Source: Hepsetus odoe (Eukaryota > Chordata > Actinopteri > Characiformes > Hepsetidae). From it: a stretch of 64,000 nt of DNA. Location of the stretch: positions 10,803,183-10,867,182 of the forward strand of contig CM029367.1 in NCBI GenBank assembly GCA_017165825.1. Reading direction: 5' to 3'. This document shows, one piece after another, positions 10,649-25,000 of this stretch; the first letter of the stretch is position 1, and the number at the start of each line of letters is the position of its first letter. The notes below the pieces were generated by a model. It made no database searches. It was not told the DNA's origin and saw only the letters and a program-made list of their open reading frames with translations. The translations under genes and the position numbers were made by a program.

Positions 10649-12954
10649 GTGAGTAAATAAAGGCTCCTAAGTGAGCTTTACTTATTTTGGTTCTATCACA
10701 CTAGCAGTTTCATTTCATTATCCTCCTCTTATAGGATCATACCAGTCTGAACACGTTTCCCACAGACACAGAAGCTGCAATGTTGAAATATTATTTTTAA
10801 AATTATTTAAAAAGGTGTTGAAGACATGTTAGAATTTATGTATATATTGTTTACATAAATATAAAGTACACCAGCAGAAGCAAATGAAGCATTAAATCAA
10901 TGCTAAAGCCTTTTTTTATTTATTTTTTTGTTGTGAGTGTTTTTTTTTTATTGTATTGATGTCTAGATATCACACTTGATTTTGATGGTTTAAAGGTTTG
11001 GGCTTGGTTAAGGATTAAAGTTAAGGTGAAGGTAGGATTAGATTTAATAGAATCTTAAATATTCACCTTTAAAGTTCACCTGCATTTAAGTAGAATTGTG
11101 GTTCAGTGACTGAACATCTACCAAAGCATCTACAGTTGGTCATCCAAAAAATGGTAGCGATTTTATAATGTGATGCCAGTCTGGGCAAGGGCCAATGCAC
11201 ATTGGCTGGGAAACTAAATGCACACCCAGTAACACACATGCAGATCAGTGTAGGTACAAGATAAAGCTTTCATTTTAACACATAAGTGAAACACAAAAGG
11301 TCAAAACGGAGACAAAACAACAGCCTAATCTGGCTGAACTCCCTCTTTTCCTCCAATCTCTCCAGTCTGTCACCTCTGCAGCAAAGCTCCTCCCTCAACT
11401 GCCTGGAGAGCTAATTCATGGAAGTGTTTTGGCTCCTCCCCAAATACCTTTCAACTGTCCATAGTGTCCATGGTTAGGCTATATTTTATATATTTTTAAA
11501 ATAAGGTCATGCAAATCAGTTGAAAAGCCAGACAATGAAAAAAACATTACTGATAAAAATGTTTCATAGCGTATAGTAAACTTGGCTTTGGCCCAATCTG
11601 CAGCTTTGCTACAGATACTATATGACCACAATGATGTGGACATCTGACCATAACACCTGGATGAGCTTGTTGGGATCCCTTTCTGAAAAACATTAATATG
11701 GAGTTGCCCCTCTTCATGGCTGTAATAGCCTCCTCTCTTCTGGTTCTCCACGAGATTGCATGTGTCTTTGGGAATTTGTCCACATTCAGTCAAAAGTGCA
11801 TTTGTGAAGTCAGGGATTGGGGTTGAACAAGAAGCCCTGGCTCACAGTCGACATTTCAATTCATCCCAATGAGCCGGGTTAAGGTCAAGTTTTAGTCCGG
11901 ACCATTTGAGCTCCTCCACACCAAACACATCAAACCAAGTCTTTATGGACTTCATATTGTACACAAGGACAATTTTATATTGTACAAGCTCAAGGTGTAC
12001 AGAGATATTTTAATCCATATATGTAACCAATATCATTATCCAAAACTCAGTATAGCAACCTAGCAATACTTATTTATTATTACTCATTTATTATTGTTAT
12101 TAATAATAATAATAATAATATAATAATTAGTATTATTACATTTACATTTATTTATTTATAATTTATTATTATTTACTATTATTATTATTATTATTACTAT
12201 TATATTCTCTCTGTGTACAAGGTTATCTTTCCGTTTTCATATTCTTTTTCTATTCTGTCTTTCTTGTTAATTGCCCTGTGAATATGTATATATATATATA
12301 TATGGAGGGCAGCGGTGGCCTAGTGGTTAGGTCGTCGGCCACATGATCGGAGGATTGGGGGTTCGACCCCTTCCCAGTAGGTTGCCCTGAGGTACCCTTG
12401 AGCAAGGTCCGTCCCCATCTCGCTCCTCCCTGCGATGGGCTGGCGACCTGTCCAGGGTGCTTCCCCCGTCCTCACCCTGTGTGCGCTGGGTTGGACTCCA
12501 GCACTCCCCTGCGACCCTTGTTTGGGACAAGCGGCAGAAAATGGATGGATGGATGGATTATGTATATGGATATCTTTATATATTTTTTTATATTCGTTTT
12601 TATATATTCTCTCTTTCTTTCTGTTCTTTCTTGTTAAAGAGCCCTGTAACACCCGAATTTCCCATTCGTGGGATAATAAAGAATTATTCTATTCTATTCT
12701 ATCCAATACTGAATCTGTAAATCAGACAATAGTCCAAAAGTAAGAGAGGTTCAAGGAAAGCACATTAAGTTGGACAAATTCTTTATATTTTAACTTATCA
12801 ATCTATTAAATTATAATTTTATATTTATTAAATATAATAAATATAATAATATTAAATATATAATCTGTAAAAACAAAAAAAGATATAATTTAATTTATTA
12901 GTATATTAATGAATTAACTTTAATATATTTCCACATAGCCAACTGTACATTTCA

Positions 12955-13031
<77 letters not shown>

Positions 13032-16000
13032 ATTTTAACTAAGCTAAGCTTTGCGAACTGTCTGCACCTCCCCCTCCTCCTTTAACTAGGGGACATGAAA
13101 AAAAGCCTCCCCGTCTGACTGGGTTTTTAATGGATGAAATGAACACAGCTAGAACTATAGTTTCATTCTGATGTATTGTTTGCAGGGTTAACTATGAATT
13201 TGGATAATGTGTAGCAAAGTAAAGGAATGTAGTAAAATCCAAGTCTTATGTTGCAATCAGAATGGACATGTTAATCTTGTGACTATTCACAGTAATATGA
13301 ATTCATTTGAAGAAATATAATGGATGATGCACAGACTTTTCAGTCATTACATTTTTCCAGAAAAATAATGAACAACTTTAGGTGTCTGTTTCCAATGAAC
13401 TTGCAGTTGCATTGCGGTTTTTCCAGTAACTTTTGAGTTTTGAGTGAAGCAAAGCTGGAATGGAGAAGGTCCTTCCCAAACTTATAACAGCATTCTTAAC
13501 TATAACAAAGGGATTTAGTCTAAATCCCCTCGACTATTAAACCTCCTCCACCACAATTCTTTGCATATACAGTATTGCACAAAAGTGAGTACACCCTTCA
13601 CATTTTTGTAAATATGTTATTATATCTTTTGATGGGACAACACTGAAGATATGACACTTTGATACAATGTAAAGCAGTCAGTGTACAGCTTGTATAACAG
13701 TGTGAATTTACTGTCCCCTCAAAATAACTCAACGCACAGCCATTAATGTCTAAACCACTGGCAACAAAAGTGAGTACACCCCTAAGTGAAAAATGTCCAT
13801 ATTGTGCCATGAAAAGATATAATAAAATATTTACAAAAATGTGAGGGCTGTGCTCACATTTGTGAGATACTCTATGAGGTCCAGGGTTCAGTGAGGGTCC
13901 CATCTCCATTTCTTGTGGAGGTCCAGTAGTAGGACACTCATCTATGTACCAAAAGGTCAAACCCAACTCCAGGAGGGGAGTTGGGTCCAGGAGGACCATC
14001 AATTGTAAGTCGCTCTGGACAAGAGCACCTTAGGCTTGTGGCAACCAGTTTCATTTTGTTCACTGCGTTGTTGCTTGGGCTTCATGGTTACACCAGTTTA
14101 CATTTTACAATAACAGCAGAACTGCTTCTAACTTACTTTCTAACAAAACCAGCTTTGGAAATTGTAAGCTACTACTGCAAAACCACCTGATAACCACACC
14201 TGAGTAACTTTGCTGGGTTGTATGGGGCATTTTGGGAGAGGGTGCCAGTCTAGTTAGATCAGTTCAGTGTGTAAGCTTAAATGTTGAATTGTTAAAGCTA
14301 AATTCTCAGTTCAGCTACTTGGCGACTCTTTCATTTAAGTATTAGTAATAATCAGATAAGAAGAAATCCATAGTACAAAATGTTTAGACTTTCATTTTAC
14401 CATTCAATACTATTTGCTTTGCTATAGATAAAAAAACAGCTTAGACAGCTAATGAAAACATTATCTCTCCAGACACAGCTGTGCCTCTAAAGTGTAAGCC
14501 CAGGCTGTGATATTTCAATCAATTCTATCTGTTCTACTTTAGGGGAAATTGCACAGACACATTATAACACACAAATCAACTTTTAAAATCTCTCACAAAT
14601 GACATTACAAATCCTCTTCTAAAAAAACGAATTCTGCTCACACAGTGCTTTAATTGCAACATTAATTTAGCAAATGGCCGTCACAGACTTACATGAGGCC
14701 TTTTCGTGTTCACTGTATTGAACAGTTGAAATAACATGACACAAGCATTAAAATTAACAATCAAAGGCTGAAAGGGCTTTAAGTTTAAAGCAAAGCTCCT
14801 GTGTGTGAACTTTGCAAAAGGATAGCTTGCTGGCTATGAGGAAATCCTCTAGCTCTGATATTTACATAGAGGCAGGCCAGATCCCTTGGGCTATTTTCTG
14901 TAGGCCTCACAGTGGAGGTGAGGGCAAACATCTAATTAAAGAAAAGATAATGAAGTCATCTTTATCTGGGCACCCTGCTGCCTTGACACACAGCTCCTTG
15001 GGTTTGTAATTGTCCACTGCCTCCCTCCCACCATGCTAGTGTGACCTCTGTCACCCCCAGGAGCTTTAAGTACCCTTTAACTGGAGATCAGGAAGGAAGC
15101 AGAGTGTGCTTTGTATACATGGTAAATGTTCACATTACAGGTGTAAAAGCAGTAGTAGAGCATGAGGTGCATGTGTAGCATGTAAGACATATGGTATGCT
15201 GTAAGGCCTGTTAAGCCAGACCATCTGGAATCTCCCCAGTTGCATCGACTGTACTGCAAAAAGCCTCCAAGCGGTTTGCTAATCAGCACATATAATAGGC
15301 AAACTATAACATTACCACTAAAATAGCTCTGACCTCCTCTACAAGACCTCTGAATGTGTGCAGTGGTATCTGGCAGCAAGACCGAAGCAGAACCTATACG
15401 ACCTGTAACTTGCGAAGTGGGTCCTCCATGGATCAAACTCGTTTATTCAGCACTACCCACCAAAGCTCAAATGGACTGAGATCTAGGGAATTTGAAGATC
15501 AAGTCAACATCCTTGCTGCAGTATGTTTTTCTATGGAATGGAACTAGATAGGCTACCCTTTGCTCCCCATGCACATCAAAGAGCCAAGTACACATGACCT
15601 TTTCACCAGTTCATTAGCTGTTTTTCCTTGTTTTTGTTTTTTTGGTTTTTTATGTACTAAACACTAAAAACTGATAGCATCCCACAAGACATGCCATTTG
15701 GAAGATGCTTTGACCTAGTCTTCCAGCTTTCACCATCTGGCACTCGTGAAAGTCACTTTTTCTTTTTTTTTCTTACACTGCTGATACCTTCCAGGTCATC
15801 TCTGGGACTTAGTCCCATTTTTTTTTTGTCTCTGGGATGCATGAATGATAATTTGAAAGCTGTCACCAGCACAGTCTGTGGAAGATGAAAAATGCTCCAA
15901 GTTGATATATTTGTTCCCGTATACATTTCATTCTGGATTTCCCTGGTTTTCATTTAGCCAAAATACTGTTATTGCTACAGAATACATGATAATACATGGA

Positions 16001-19000
16001 AATGAATAACTGTCATTTACATAATTTCGTTTATTTGTGAGTTTGATTCATTTATTTTATGAATCTATAAAGGTGCAGGGCAAAATGCACACATTCCTAT
16101 CTTTAGCTTCTTTAGCTAGTTTTTATTTACTAATTCCAACAACAGAAATAGCTCTGCTCATCCATTGAAAAGGGAACCATTTCACATTCTGTTTGTAAGG
16201 ACATATACATCTGATTAAGATATAATTTGTGGGGAAAAAAAAAAAATTGCAATCAGCTCTAATAATCACAATCAGGCTATTAAATGATGTGACATATACA
16301 GTACTGTGCAAAAATGTTAGGCAGGTTTGAAAAAATGCTGTAAGCAAAGAATGCTTTCAGAAATATAAATAATGATTGTTTATTTTTATCAATTTACAAA
16401 ATGCAAAGTGAGCGAACAAAAGAAAAATCTAAATCAAATCAATATTTGGTGTTGCCACCTTTTGCCTTCAAAGCAGCATCAGTTCTTCTAGGTACACTTT
16501 TTGTAGGATTATAGTCGGTGTATGATCAACCAGTTTTACCAAACAGGTGCTGATGATCATCAATGTCACACGGAGGTTGAAACACAGTCATGTTTGGAAC
16601 AACCAACCAGCCGAGTTCCTTCAAAAACTGTGTGCAGGTGTACCTAGAAGAATTGATGCTGTTCTGAAGGCAAAGGGTGGTCCCACCAAATATTGATTTG
16701 ATTTAGGTTTCTCTTTTGTTCATTCACTGCATTTTGTTGACTGATGAAAATAAATGATTAACACTTCCATTTCTGAAAGCATTCTTTGTTTACAGCATTT
16801 TTTCACACCTGCCTAAAACTTTTGCACAGTACTGTATGTGTGGTAGATCTACAAGCAAACTAACTGCACATTTAAATGAAACACATTTCTAAATATACTT
16901 TCAAATTCTAGCTAAATGAATACTATTTTTAACAACACCAGCTGCTCGGGTTGTAAGCTGCAGTTATATGAATAAATATGTAATTTCTGTGTATTTCCTG
17001 AATTTAGCATATTGTGAAGAAAAGTAATAGTAAAACATGAAATATTGCTAGTCTCATAAAAACAGTACATTTACCATGTACTTATTTTCACATTATCATC
17101 ATTCAACTATGGGTATAAAACTTTCGCACTGGATATTACTACTGGCAAAATCACTTAACTAGCACAACTGAGACTGTACTTCGAGATACCACACATTACA
17201 GAGCAGTCGGGCGAAAGATGCTCACTTTTTATTCACACTAAAAGCATCAGTCTGATGAAAGTGTGTCTGATGTGAAGTTTATGAAATGGTCAGGGACTTT
17301 TTTTAGGTCCAGGTTCCATCCTGTAATACAAATGATAGTGGCATGGTTGACCAATTTCTCTTTGTCTCCCCAGTGGTCTTTGGACAATTTGCCTACTTCC
17401 AGACAGCCATGAATGATTCTGTCGAGCTGTTCGATGGACCCAATCAGAACGCCAGGCTGCTGAGCTCCCTGGCTGGTTCTCATTCCGGTAAGTAATAGCT
17501 TTACATTGTTCTCAGCATTTGTGTTGCTTTGTGTTCACTTTGAAATGCATAAATTCTTTGGGGAGGCAGAAAAAATGAAAATGAACAGGCATATAGGCTT
17601 CTGCAGCAAGCAGGAGAGACAATTAAGTGCATGCAATTTAGCAGCAAAGGAGGTCATGAGCAAGGCTTAATGGCTTCATTCGGAGAGGAAAATATGGTCC
17701 CTGTGGGAGCGTTACTGTAGCACATCTTGGCTAATCATTTAAACTTATTTTAAACTTACAGTGCGTGAGTCCATTTTATTGACAAATACTTGACCGGTCA
17801 GCAAGGTACATTCTCAACCCAATGCTGGGTTTTTATGCAATTTTTCATGAAGGCAAGTTAGTTTGTTTAGGGCAGTGGTGGCCTAGTGATTAGGAACTAG
17901 GCCCCAGGATCAGAAGGTTGTGGGTTTGAATCCCAGACCAGTAGGTTACCCTGAGGTACCTTTGAGCAAGGTACTACCCCTATCACTGCTCCCCCGGCAC
18001 TTTCAATAGCTGCCTCCTGTATGGGTAAAATGCAGAGGTTGAATTTCGTTGTGGCTCACTGTGTGCTGTGCTGTGTTCCAGCACAAGAATATGACAATAT
18101 GTCAATGACAAGAATAGTCACTTTCACTTATTCATTGGTTTATTGTCATTTTTATACCCTGGGCTGCTACTTTCTTAATTCCTCACAGTTTCCTATTAAA
18201 ATAAATTTTTATTTTAGATGCAACTCCATTTGGATTTATTGTTGGTATTACCATTAACTGCGAAAGGTAATAAACCACCTAAAATGGAATGGACCCTTAA
18301 TTCTGCATTCTTCCGAGGATTGATGAAGGCCATTGGGCATAAACTATTTGTATGGCACTTTGATACTTTCTGCTTTTTATGGTCTGTCGTGCAACAATAT
18401 AATCCCCCAAAGATGTGCTGTAAATTCCCAGTATTTCTGCCTGAGCCGTTGAGCCCGTTGGGCCAGAAATCCCGCCAGGCCCGTCTATTCACAATAGAGA
18501 TTTTAACCCTGCAGGCTCAACTGAACACCCTGCTCATCGTCTGTATAGCTGAATTGACTCTTTTTTTCAAACTGCTTGTTTTTTATATGATTTTAGATTT
18601 TGACATAATTTTATATATTTATACCTTTACTTATTGAGACATTAAAACATACATTTTGAAGAATCAGGCCGATTGCTTGATGAATGAAGCTTTTTGATCT
18701 CATCCCATCTGAGTAGGAGTATATAAAGATGTCATTTTTGCAGACGTCATCAAGTAACCCTTGCAAAGTGTCTTTGGCAGACTGATCTGGCCCACAGCTC
18801 ATGGCCTGGACTTTCCTGTGCGAAAGACAGCCTGAGTTTTTCCTCAGCTATCAATCTATAAACGCCCCAGCGCTGCTTCTCCTCATTCCCCTGCCTTTCA
18901 GCATGTCCAGGAGGGACACTTTGGTTATTAAGCCATCCGTCTTATATAGTAGCTCAGCACTGTGTTTATTGCAGTACATTTGCTGCCCCATGCAACTCCA

Positions 19001-22000
19001 GGGAGGGGAAGGGTAGGCTTGCTGGACTTGGGAAGTTAAACGTGATTATTTGGCACATTTCTGTATTGCAGGAGAAACCTTGCCCTTGGCCACTTCAAAC
19101 CAACTCATGCTGAGGTTCACCACCAAGAGTGGCCCTTCCGCAAGGGGATTCCATTTTGTTTACCAAGGTAAGCATACCCTCACCTCTGAAATAACAGGTC
19201 ACTGTAAAGAGGCGAAAAAAGCTCTGTTTTTATTCTTCTAATCTCAAGAAGCATGCAGCACACCTCACAGTTTCATATTCATCCCTCAGCAGAGGTTTTT
19301 CAATCCCATCTTAGTCTGCTGCATCAATATTTTATATACATATATGCCTATCGGTTTCTTTTTTGACTTAAGTGACATTCTAGAGTTTTTATTTATAAGA
19401 GTTTCTAGAATAAAAAAAAATGTAAAAAAAAAAGATTTTACACAATTGTCTTGCTACTCCTTATGTAGTCGAACAGCAACAATTGACCTTGGCTGATCAT
19501 CTACTTCTAATATTGGATTTTGTGGAAAATTATGCAAGTTCGATCTGTTTTTGCTTAACTATTCCAAAAGGAAACAACAGCAGATTTCTTGAAAATGGAT
19601 TAAAGTAAAATATAATTTATTTTTTAAAGGCTGATTTATACCCGAGTTATGATTAGTTTCAGACAAAAAGGGCTATATACCTGAAAAACTGTTTCTGGTT
19701 GTCTTCAGTGTGAAGGACACAGGCTGCTCACTGTTTTGCATCCCTATTTAAATGTGTAGGAGAAAATAGTAGTGGCAGTCATCAAGTTAGCTAAACCCAG
19801 TCTAAATCATCTTGACATATGTAAATAGTTGTTAGGTAGCTTTACTAATATTCAGCCGCCAGCTTTCAAGATGCTGTGCATCACGGAGAAGTGTAATGCT
19901 GTCAAAATGCTGTGAAAAATGGTTGTATATGTTTTATTACCTTTATAGATATAATATTATATAGGGTTAAATGGCATTTAGTCCAGTTTATTTTCCTTTT
20001 CCTTACATTTTTTTATTCAGAAAAGAGTGTCAAAAACCCCAAAGCCCACAACAATTGTGTGCAGAGGAGATAATGTGGCGAACTCTGAAATCACAACTCA
20101 CCATTATAGGAAAATGCACATCACATACACATTTTTAAGGGTTGTAAAATAAATGGCAAATGTATTTTTTTCCTTTACTTCTGGTTCTTCAAATGCAACA
20201 CTGTCCCCTAGCGCATGTGTTAACATCACAAGCAAGTTTGCAGCCACCTATGTGAATATAGACATGCAGATTCTTAGATGCAGAAGTATAATTAAATCCT
20301 AAAGGATCTTGGTGTTACTTGAAGAGCTTGGCATTAGGGTGCCAAAGGTTTTAGGCAGCCTGCTGGGCTCATCAGTATGCTTGAGCTGAGCCTCCGGGGG
20401 AAACGACCCAAGTGGTTCAGCTGGAGGGGCCGGCAGCTGCAATCACAGCGTCATAACCGATACACAATAGATCTAAATGAATAAGGTGGGGGCTGTAATG
20501 TGATGCAGTTTTATGAAGCAGTTACCTCTAAATAAAACTGAATGGCGAATAATTTTTTGAGTGACTCTCATGAGAGTAACAAAAGTCAGATCCTGGCAGG
20601 TGATCCCCAAGGCAGAATCTAGGGACACATGTCACCAAAGCACTGTTTTAATCTTGTTCCTCAATATATAACCATTAAATGCATGCAAAGTCTTACATGC
20701 ATGTGCTTGAAAACAGCTCTAATTACATTTTGTTGAGCTAGTTCTCACTTGTATCCCATTGCACCAAGCAGAGAAGTTCTGTGTAAAAGTGCAGAATTAA
20801 ATTTTGATACCATATTTGTGTTTTGGAATACATTTACATTTACAGCATTTAGCAGACGCTCTTATTCAGAGCGACTTATTTCAGTGCTTCATCTCCACTT
20901 CTGTTCTTCTATCTAGTAATCTGCTTAATATCAGCCACTGGTTAGCAACCATCTTCCAGCCAAGTAGCCAACTTATAAACCCCGATTCTGACTCAGGCAA
21001 AGAATCCATTGTCCCAGATATTAGATGATTAGATGATTTTTTTTTTTTATGGAAGAAAAGAAATAGAAGAGGGGATTATTATGATTTTAAAAAGGAAACG
21101 GGATTTGCTTTATTGCAATTCAGTTTTATAGAATCAGATATTTAGACTGAAATCTATCTTTCAAATGTAAAATGAAATTTGAAATGTAACAGTAGTTAAT
21201 TGTGTAATATAATGCCATATGAAAAAATGCCAATGTAAATTGAATGTGTAATGAAATGACAATAATAACTCAGCCCCTGAATAAGGTGGTGTACAGTAGA
21301 AGATGTCATGTCATTCCCTTTTGACCCTTCAGTTGAAAAGAAGCCATAAACGAGACGTGTGAATTACATGCGCTTTTAAAAATCTCTTTGTCAGTTGCCT
21401 CATAAAAACGGCTGATCTATTAGGGCTCTTTTCATGGGCAGATTTTGCAGCACACATATAGCGGTCCATAGCATGCACACTTTGTCTCTTTTTATCTCTC
21501 CTTGCCGTTTTATGGGGCATGGCATAGGAGGGGGCTAAAGAGGGGGGTGGTTTGGGGGGCGTGAGAAATATTCTCTGACAGTTAGGACAGTTCATTTGGC
21601 ACATGGAGGCAGCGGAGCGATGGTGCTGAGTCCTCCCGGCCTGCTCCTGCACATCCACAAGCATCAGATGAAAGTCAGACACAAGCAACGGCTGCATCTA
21701 AGATGCTGCAGTGTTCCATGGTCCAAAAAAAGCATCAGAATCCAACAAAAATGTCCATTCAGTAGCACAACTTCTCCATTGTGTTAAGTTCAGAGACACG
21801 GTGCCTATTCAAGCGGGGTGGACACATCCCATTCTATTATTTTTAGTGAGTAAATAGCCTTTAGAGGGCAAACATGTTTGCTGCTGTTGTGCTATACTCT
21901 TCTTATACAGTCATGTGCTTAAGTTTGGACCCCCAGGCCAAAATACATGATTTGTGGTTTTTCTAAGTGAAAATAAGTACACATCCTCTACAGAGAACAC

Positions 22001-25000
22001 AGTATTGCATATTGGTATAAAAGGAAATAGTTTTGACACATTCTAGATGTTATGTCTTATTTTTTCCCAATTAATTAAACTCCATTTTCAGCCAAATGTC
22101 ATATTCAAGTTTTTTCTTTTTAACTGCCTGGACATTTTAACTTATTCAACGCAACATGAAGCTTGATTGGAGACTTTTTTTTTTTTTTTTCGCCTGATGA
22201 TTATGTAATTATGCAAGCACTTTTTAATTATATATAATAAATTTACATTTGGTTAATTTTCTGTATTTTCAAGTTTAAGATTTCTAATTTTGTGGGGCAG
22301 CGGTGGCCTCGAACGGCCGGCGGGGGTTCGAACCCCTTCCCAATAGGTTACCCTGAGGTACCCTTGAGCAAGGTGCTGTCCCCGTCCCGCTCCTCCCTGC
22401 GATGGGCTGGCGACCTGTCCAGGGTGTGCCCCCCGTCCTTCACCCTGTGTGAGCTGGGTTGGACTCCGGCACCCGCCGCGACCCTGCTTGGGACAAGCGG
22501 CAGAAAATTTATGAAGATTTCTAATTTTATTTTAATTTAAATTTCAACCAAATGTAACTGTAACAACTGTGACAAAAAATATTTCTTTCAGCCAAACATG
22601 ACTGTATGTCCCCCAATGCAAAAAAATCAGAGAATTTTTTTTTCAATTTACAACCATAGCATCTGTATCAGCTGAAATGTAAGAATATGCTTGTTTCAAT
22701 CATTTACAAGTGAGAATTGTTTACTATGAATGACACCATGTTGCAGAGCACTCCCTGTAGTCCTATGCCTTCTTTTATAAAATATTTATTTTCATTAAAT
22801 CTTTTTTTAGTTGTACAGAGACATTTGCACATGTGTCCTGCACATTTTAGATAGCAACTTGGCTCATTGCTCTTGGTACAGCATACTGTATATATTGATT
22901 GGGCCCTACAAATTGGGCTCCCTGAAGAACTGAATTGAGTGCATGACGCCCTGGTATAAAGGCCCATTTACACTGACTATTCATATTGATTCATTATGCA
23001 TGGGCGTCTGCCAGCACTTGCTATCTGTAATTACAATAACACCGCTTCATCTGAAATACATGGGAAATAAGGGGCTTGTATGTCATAAGTGGACAATGTG
23101 CCACATAGCATATCTGCTTCGTTTTGATTAGAAATCCATTTTCCTCCTAGCCGTGCCACGCACCAGTGATACCCAGTGCAGCTCAATCCCAGAGCCCAGG
23201 TACGGCAGACGGATCGGCTCAGAGTTCTCCGCTGGCTCCATTGTCCGCTTTGAGTGCAGCCCAGGATACCTCCTTCAGGGATCCAAAGCTATTAAGTGCC
23301 ACGCTGTCCCAAATGCTCTGGCACAATGGAATGACACCATCCCCACCTGCATAGGTAAGCTTCTGCCTCCATTTCTATGAATAATATTTTAGCATTGTTT
23401 ATGCTTTTATTCAAAATATAATCACAAAGGGCTCAGCAGGGTTAAAAGGCAAACAGAGGGTTTATCCACTGTTAAGACGTGAGGGTGGCATTTCCAGCAC
23501 GAACACTGACCTTACGCTGTCCAAATGCAGTCCTTTCAGCCCTGAGCAAGGGAAATAACCTTTACTCTCTCTGGGGCATTGTAGAGCAGCTGACCCCATG
23601 CTCTGACTGCTTCCCACGTGGCTCACAATTCCAGCAGGCCACTGCTGAATGAAGGAATCTTAAGTCTAAGAAAAATCATGACCAGATTGGTTTTGCTGAT
23701 ATGGCACGGGTGTCCAGTCTTATCTGCTGGTGTGGTTGTATATTATGATAGTAAGAAATCAGGGTCATATGTCCAATTATCTAAAGAATTCAAATTGATT
23801 AATGATGTGTAATGATTTGTTTTCTGCTTTTTCTGAGTGTAAAAACTGCAGCAACACGGACTCTTCGTGGATTAAAATTGATACCCCATTTTAATTATAT
23901 CAAGTTAATAGGCTTGAACACAGGCAGAAATTCTTAGAGAAATATAGGTTCCTGAATGATATTTGGCTTGGATATGGTTTTAAGAAACGGATCGCAGTTT
24001 CTGTAGAACCTTTATGATATATTTAAAAAATAAAGATCTGAAAACCATTTCCATTCAGTGTTGTTCAATGAAAGATTGCTTTTGGAAGAGAAAGTTTTCC
24101 TTTAACAGAATAACTCCACAATCATGACTCATATTTTTAAGAGTGTCAGAAGCAATAAAGTGCAGCTTCTGAGAGGCGCAATTGTCTAATCATCGTCCAT
24201 TTTGGCCTCCAAATGGGCTCTCTCTCCCTGAGCTAGAAAAATGACCCTCTCTCTTTCCCATTACACAGCAAAGTGTAACCAAACAAGCATTGGTTAACTG
24301 ACGTAGCAGAATTTGCAGTTAGTGTTCTCCTCCAAGGGCACTGAGTTTTTTTAATGACATAAGAGACACACTCCCAGCTTAGTAACATCATGTGTTAGAA
24401 GGAGAGTGGTAGGACTTGTCAGTTAGCTGGAGGCAGCAAATGGTAGATATTTAGAACCTCTGGGTTTTGCTTGATGTCCAAAATGCAGCAATGACTGAAA
24501 TGCAGGGAATACATTTGTGGCAAAAAAAAAAGATATTCAGGCAAAAAGCTCACACGTTTTGAAGCGGGTTGAGAATGTTGTCTCTTTTCCAGAATTGATC
24601 TGGAGAAGCGCCATTGTCCTGGCAACATTAGAGCAACTGTTTGGGTTAAGTGTTTTGGCTTAAGGGCAAAATGGCAATGTTCACTTAGATCTGGAATGTC
24701 AAGCCGTTGGGTTAAATTTCTTGGCTTGACAGCAATTCTGTCCACAAGTTTTGCTTAGATTTGCCCATTGCCCAGAGGCCTATTTCTAGACTTCTGTTCA
24801 GAACCCCTTTGCTGTCAGATTGCAATGGCATGATTTTTGGAGCCTCTGAAACACTTGCTGATGTGCATTTTTCAGCTCTGTCTTTTTTTTTTTTCTAAAT
24901 GCTCTCACCTCTTGAACTCTCCTGGCAAAGATTTGCCCATCGGCACATTCCAGTAACTCATGAAATATGCATTATTCCATATTCAGTAGAATTAATGAAA

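Larger units (their letters stand above)
10649..17373 (+). other. csmd2: csmd2 intron between exons 1 and 2
   Basis: This intron of 6.7 kb holds a Tc1-like antisense relic near 11620-11960, ATA and TA runs, a SINE at 12304, a TC tract at 12957, a Tc1-like deletion element at 13570-13872 and a palindromic element at 16299-16834. Near 14006-14030 is a short piece matching the end of the third SINE family. No exon-like sequence was recognised. Confidence 0.85.
19168..23150 (+). other. csmd2: csmd2 intron between exons 3 and 4
   Basis: This 4.0-kb intron contains a 46-base piece of the third SINE family at 20829, a possible TA-flanked DNA element at 21909-22602, and within it a SINE with a target duplication at 22292-22513. 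Nothing else was recognised. Confidence 0.85.

Noticed and set aside
18218..18637. 139-residue hydrophobic frame in the intron after exon 2.
   Set aside because: No conserved motif, no promoter or splice signal in agreement, and it sits between two firmly placed exons of csmd2.
21329..21697. 122-residue antisense frame in the intron after exon 3.
   Set aside because: No recognisable domain, and no coding signal beyond the absence of stops in a slightly GC-rich patch.
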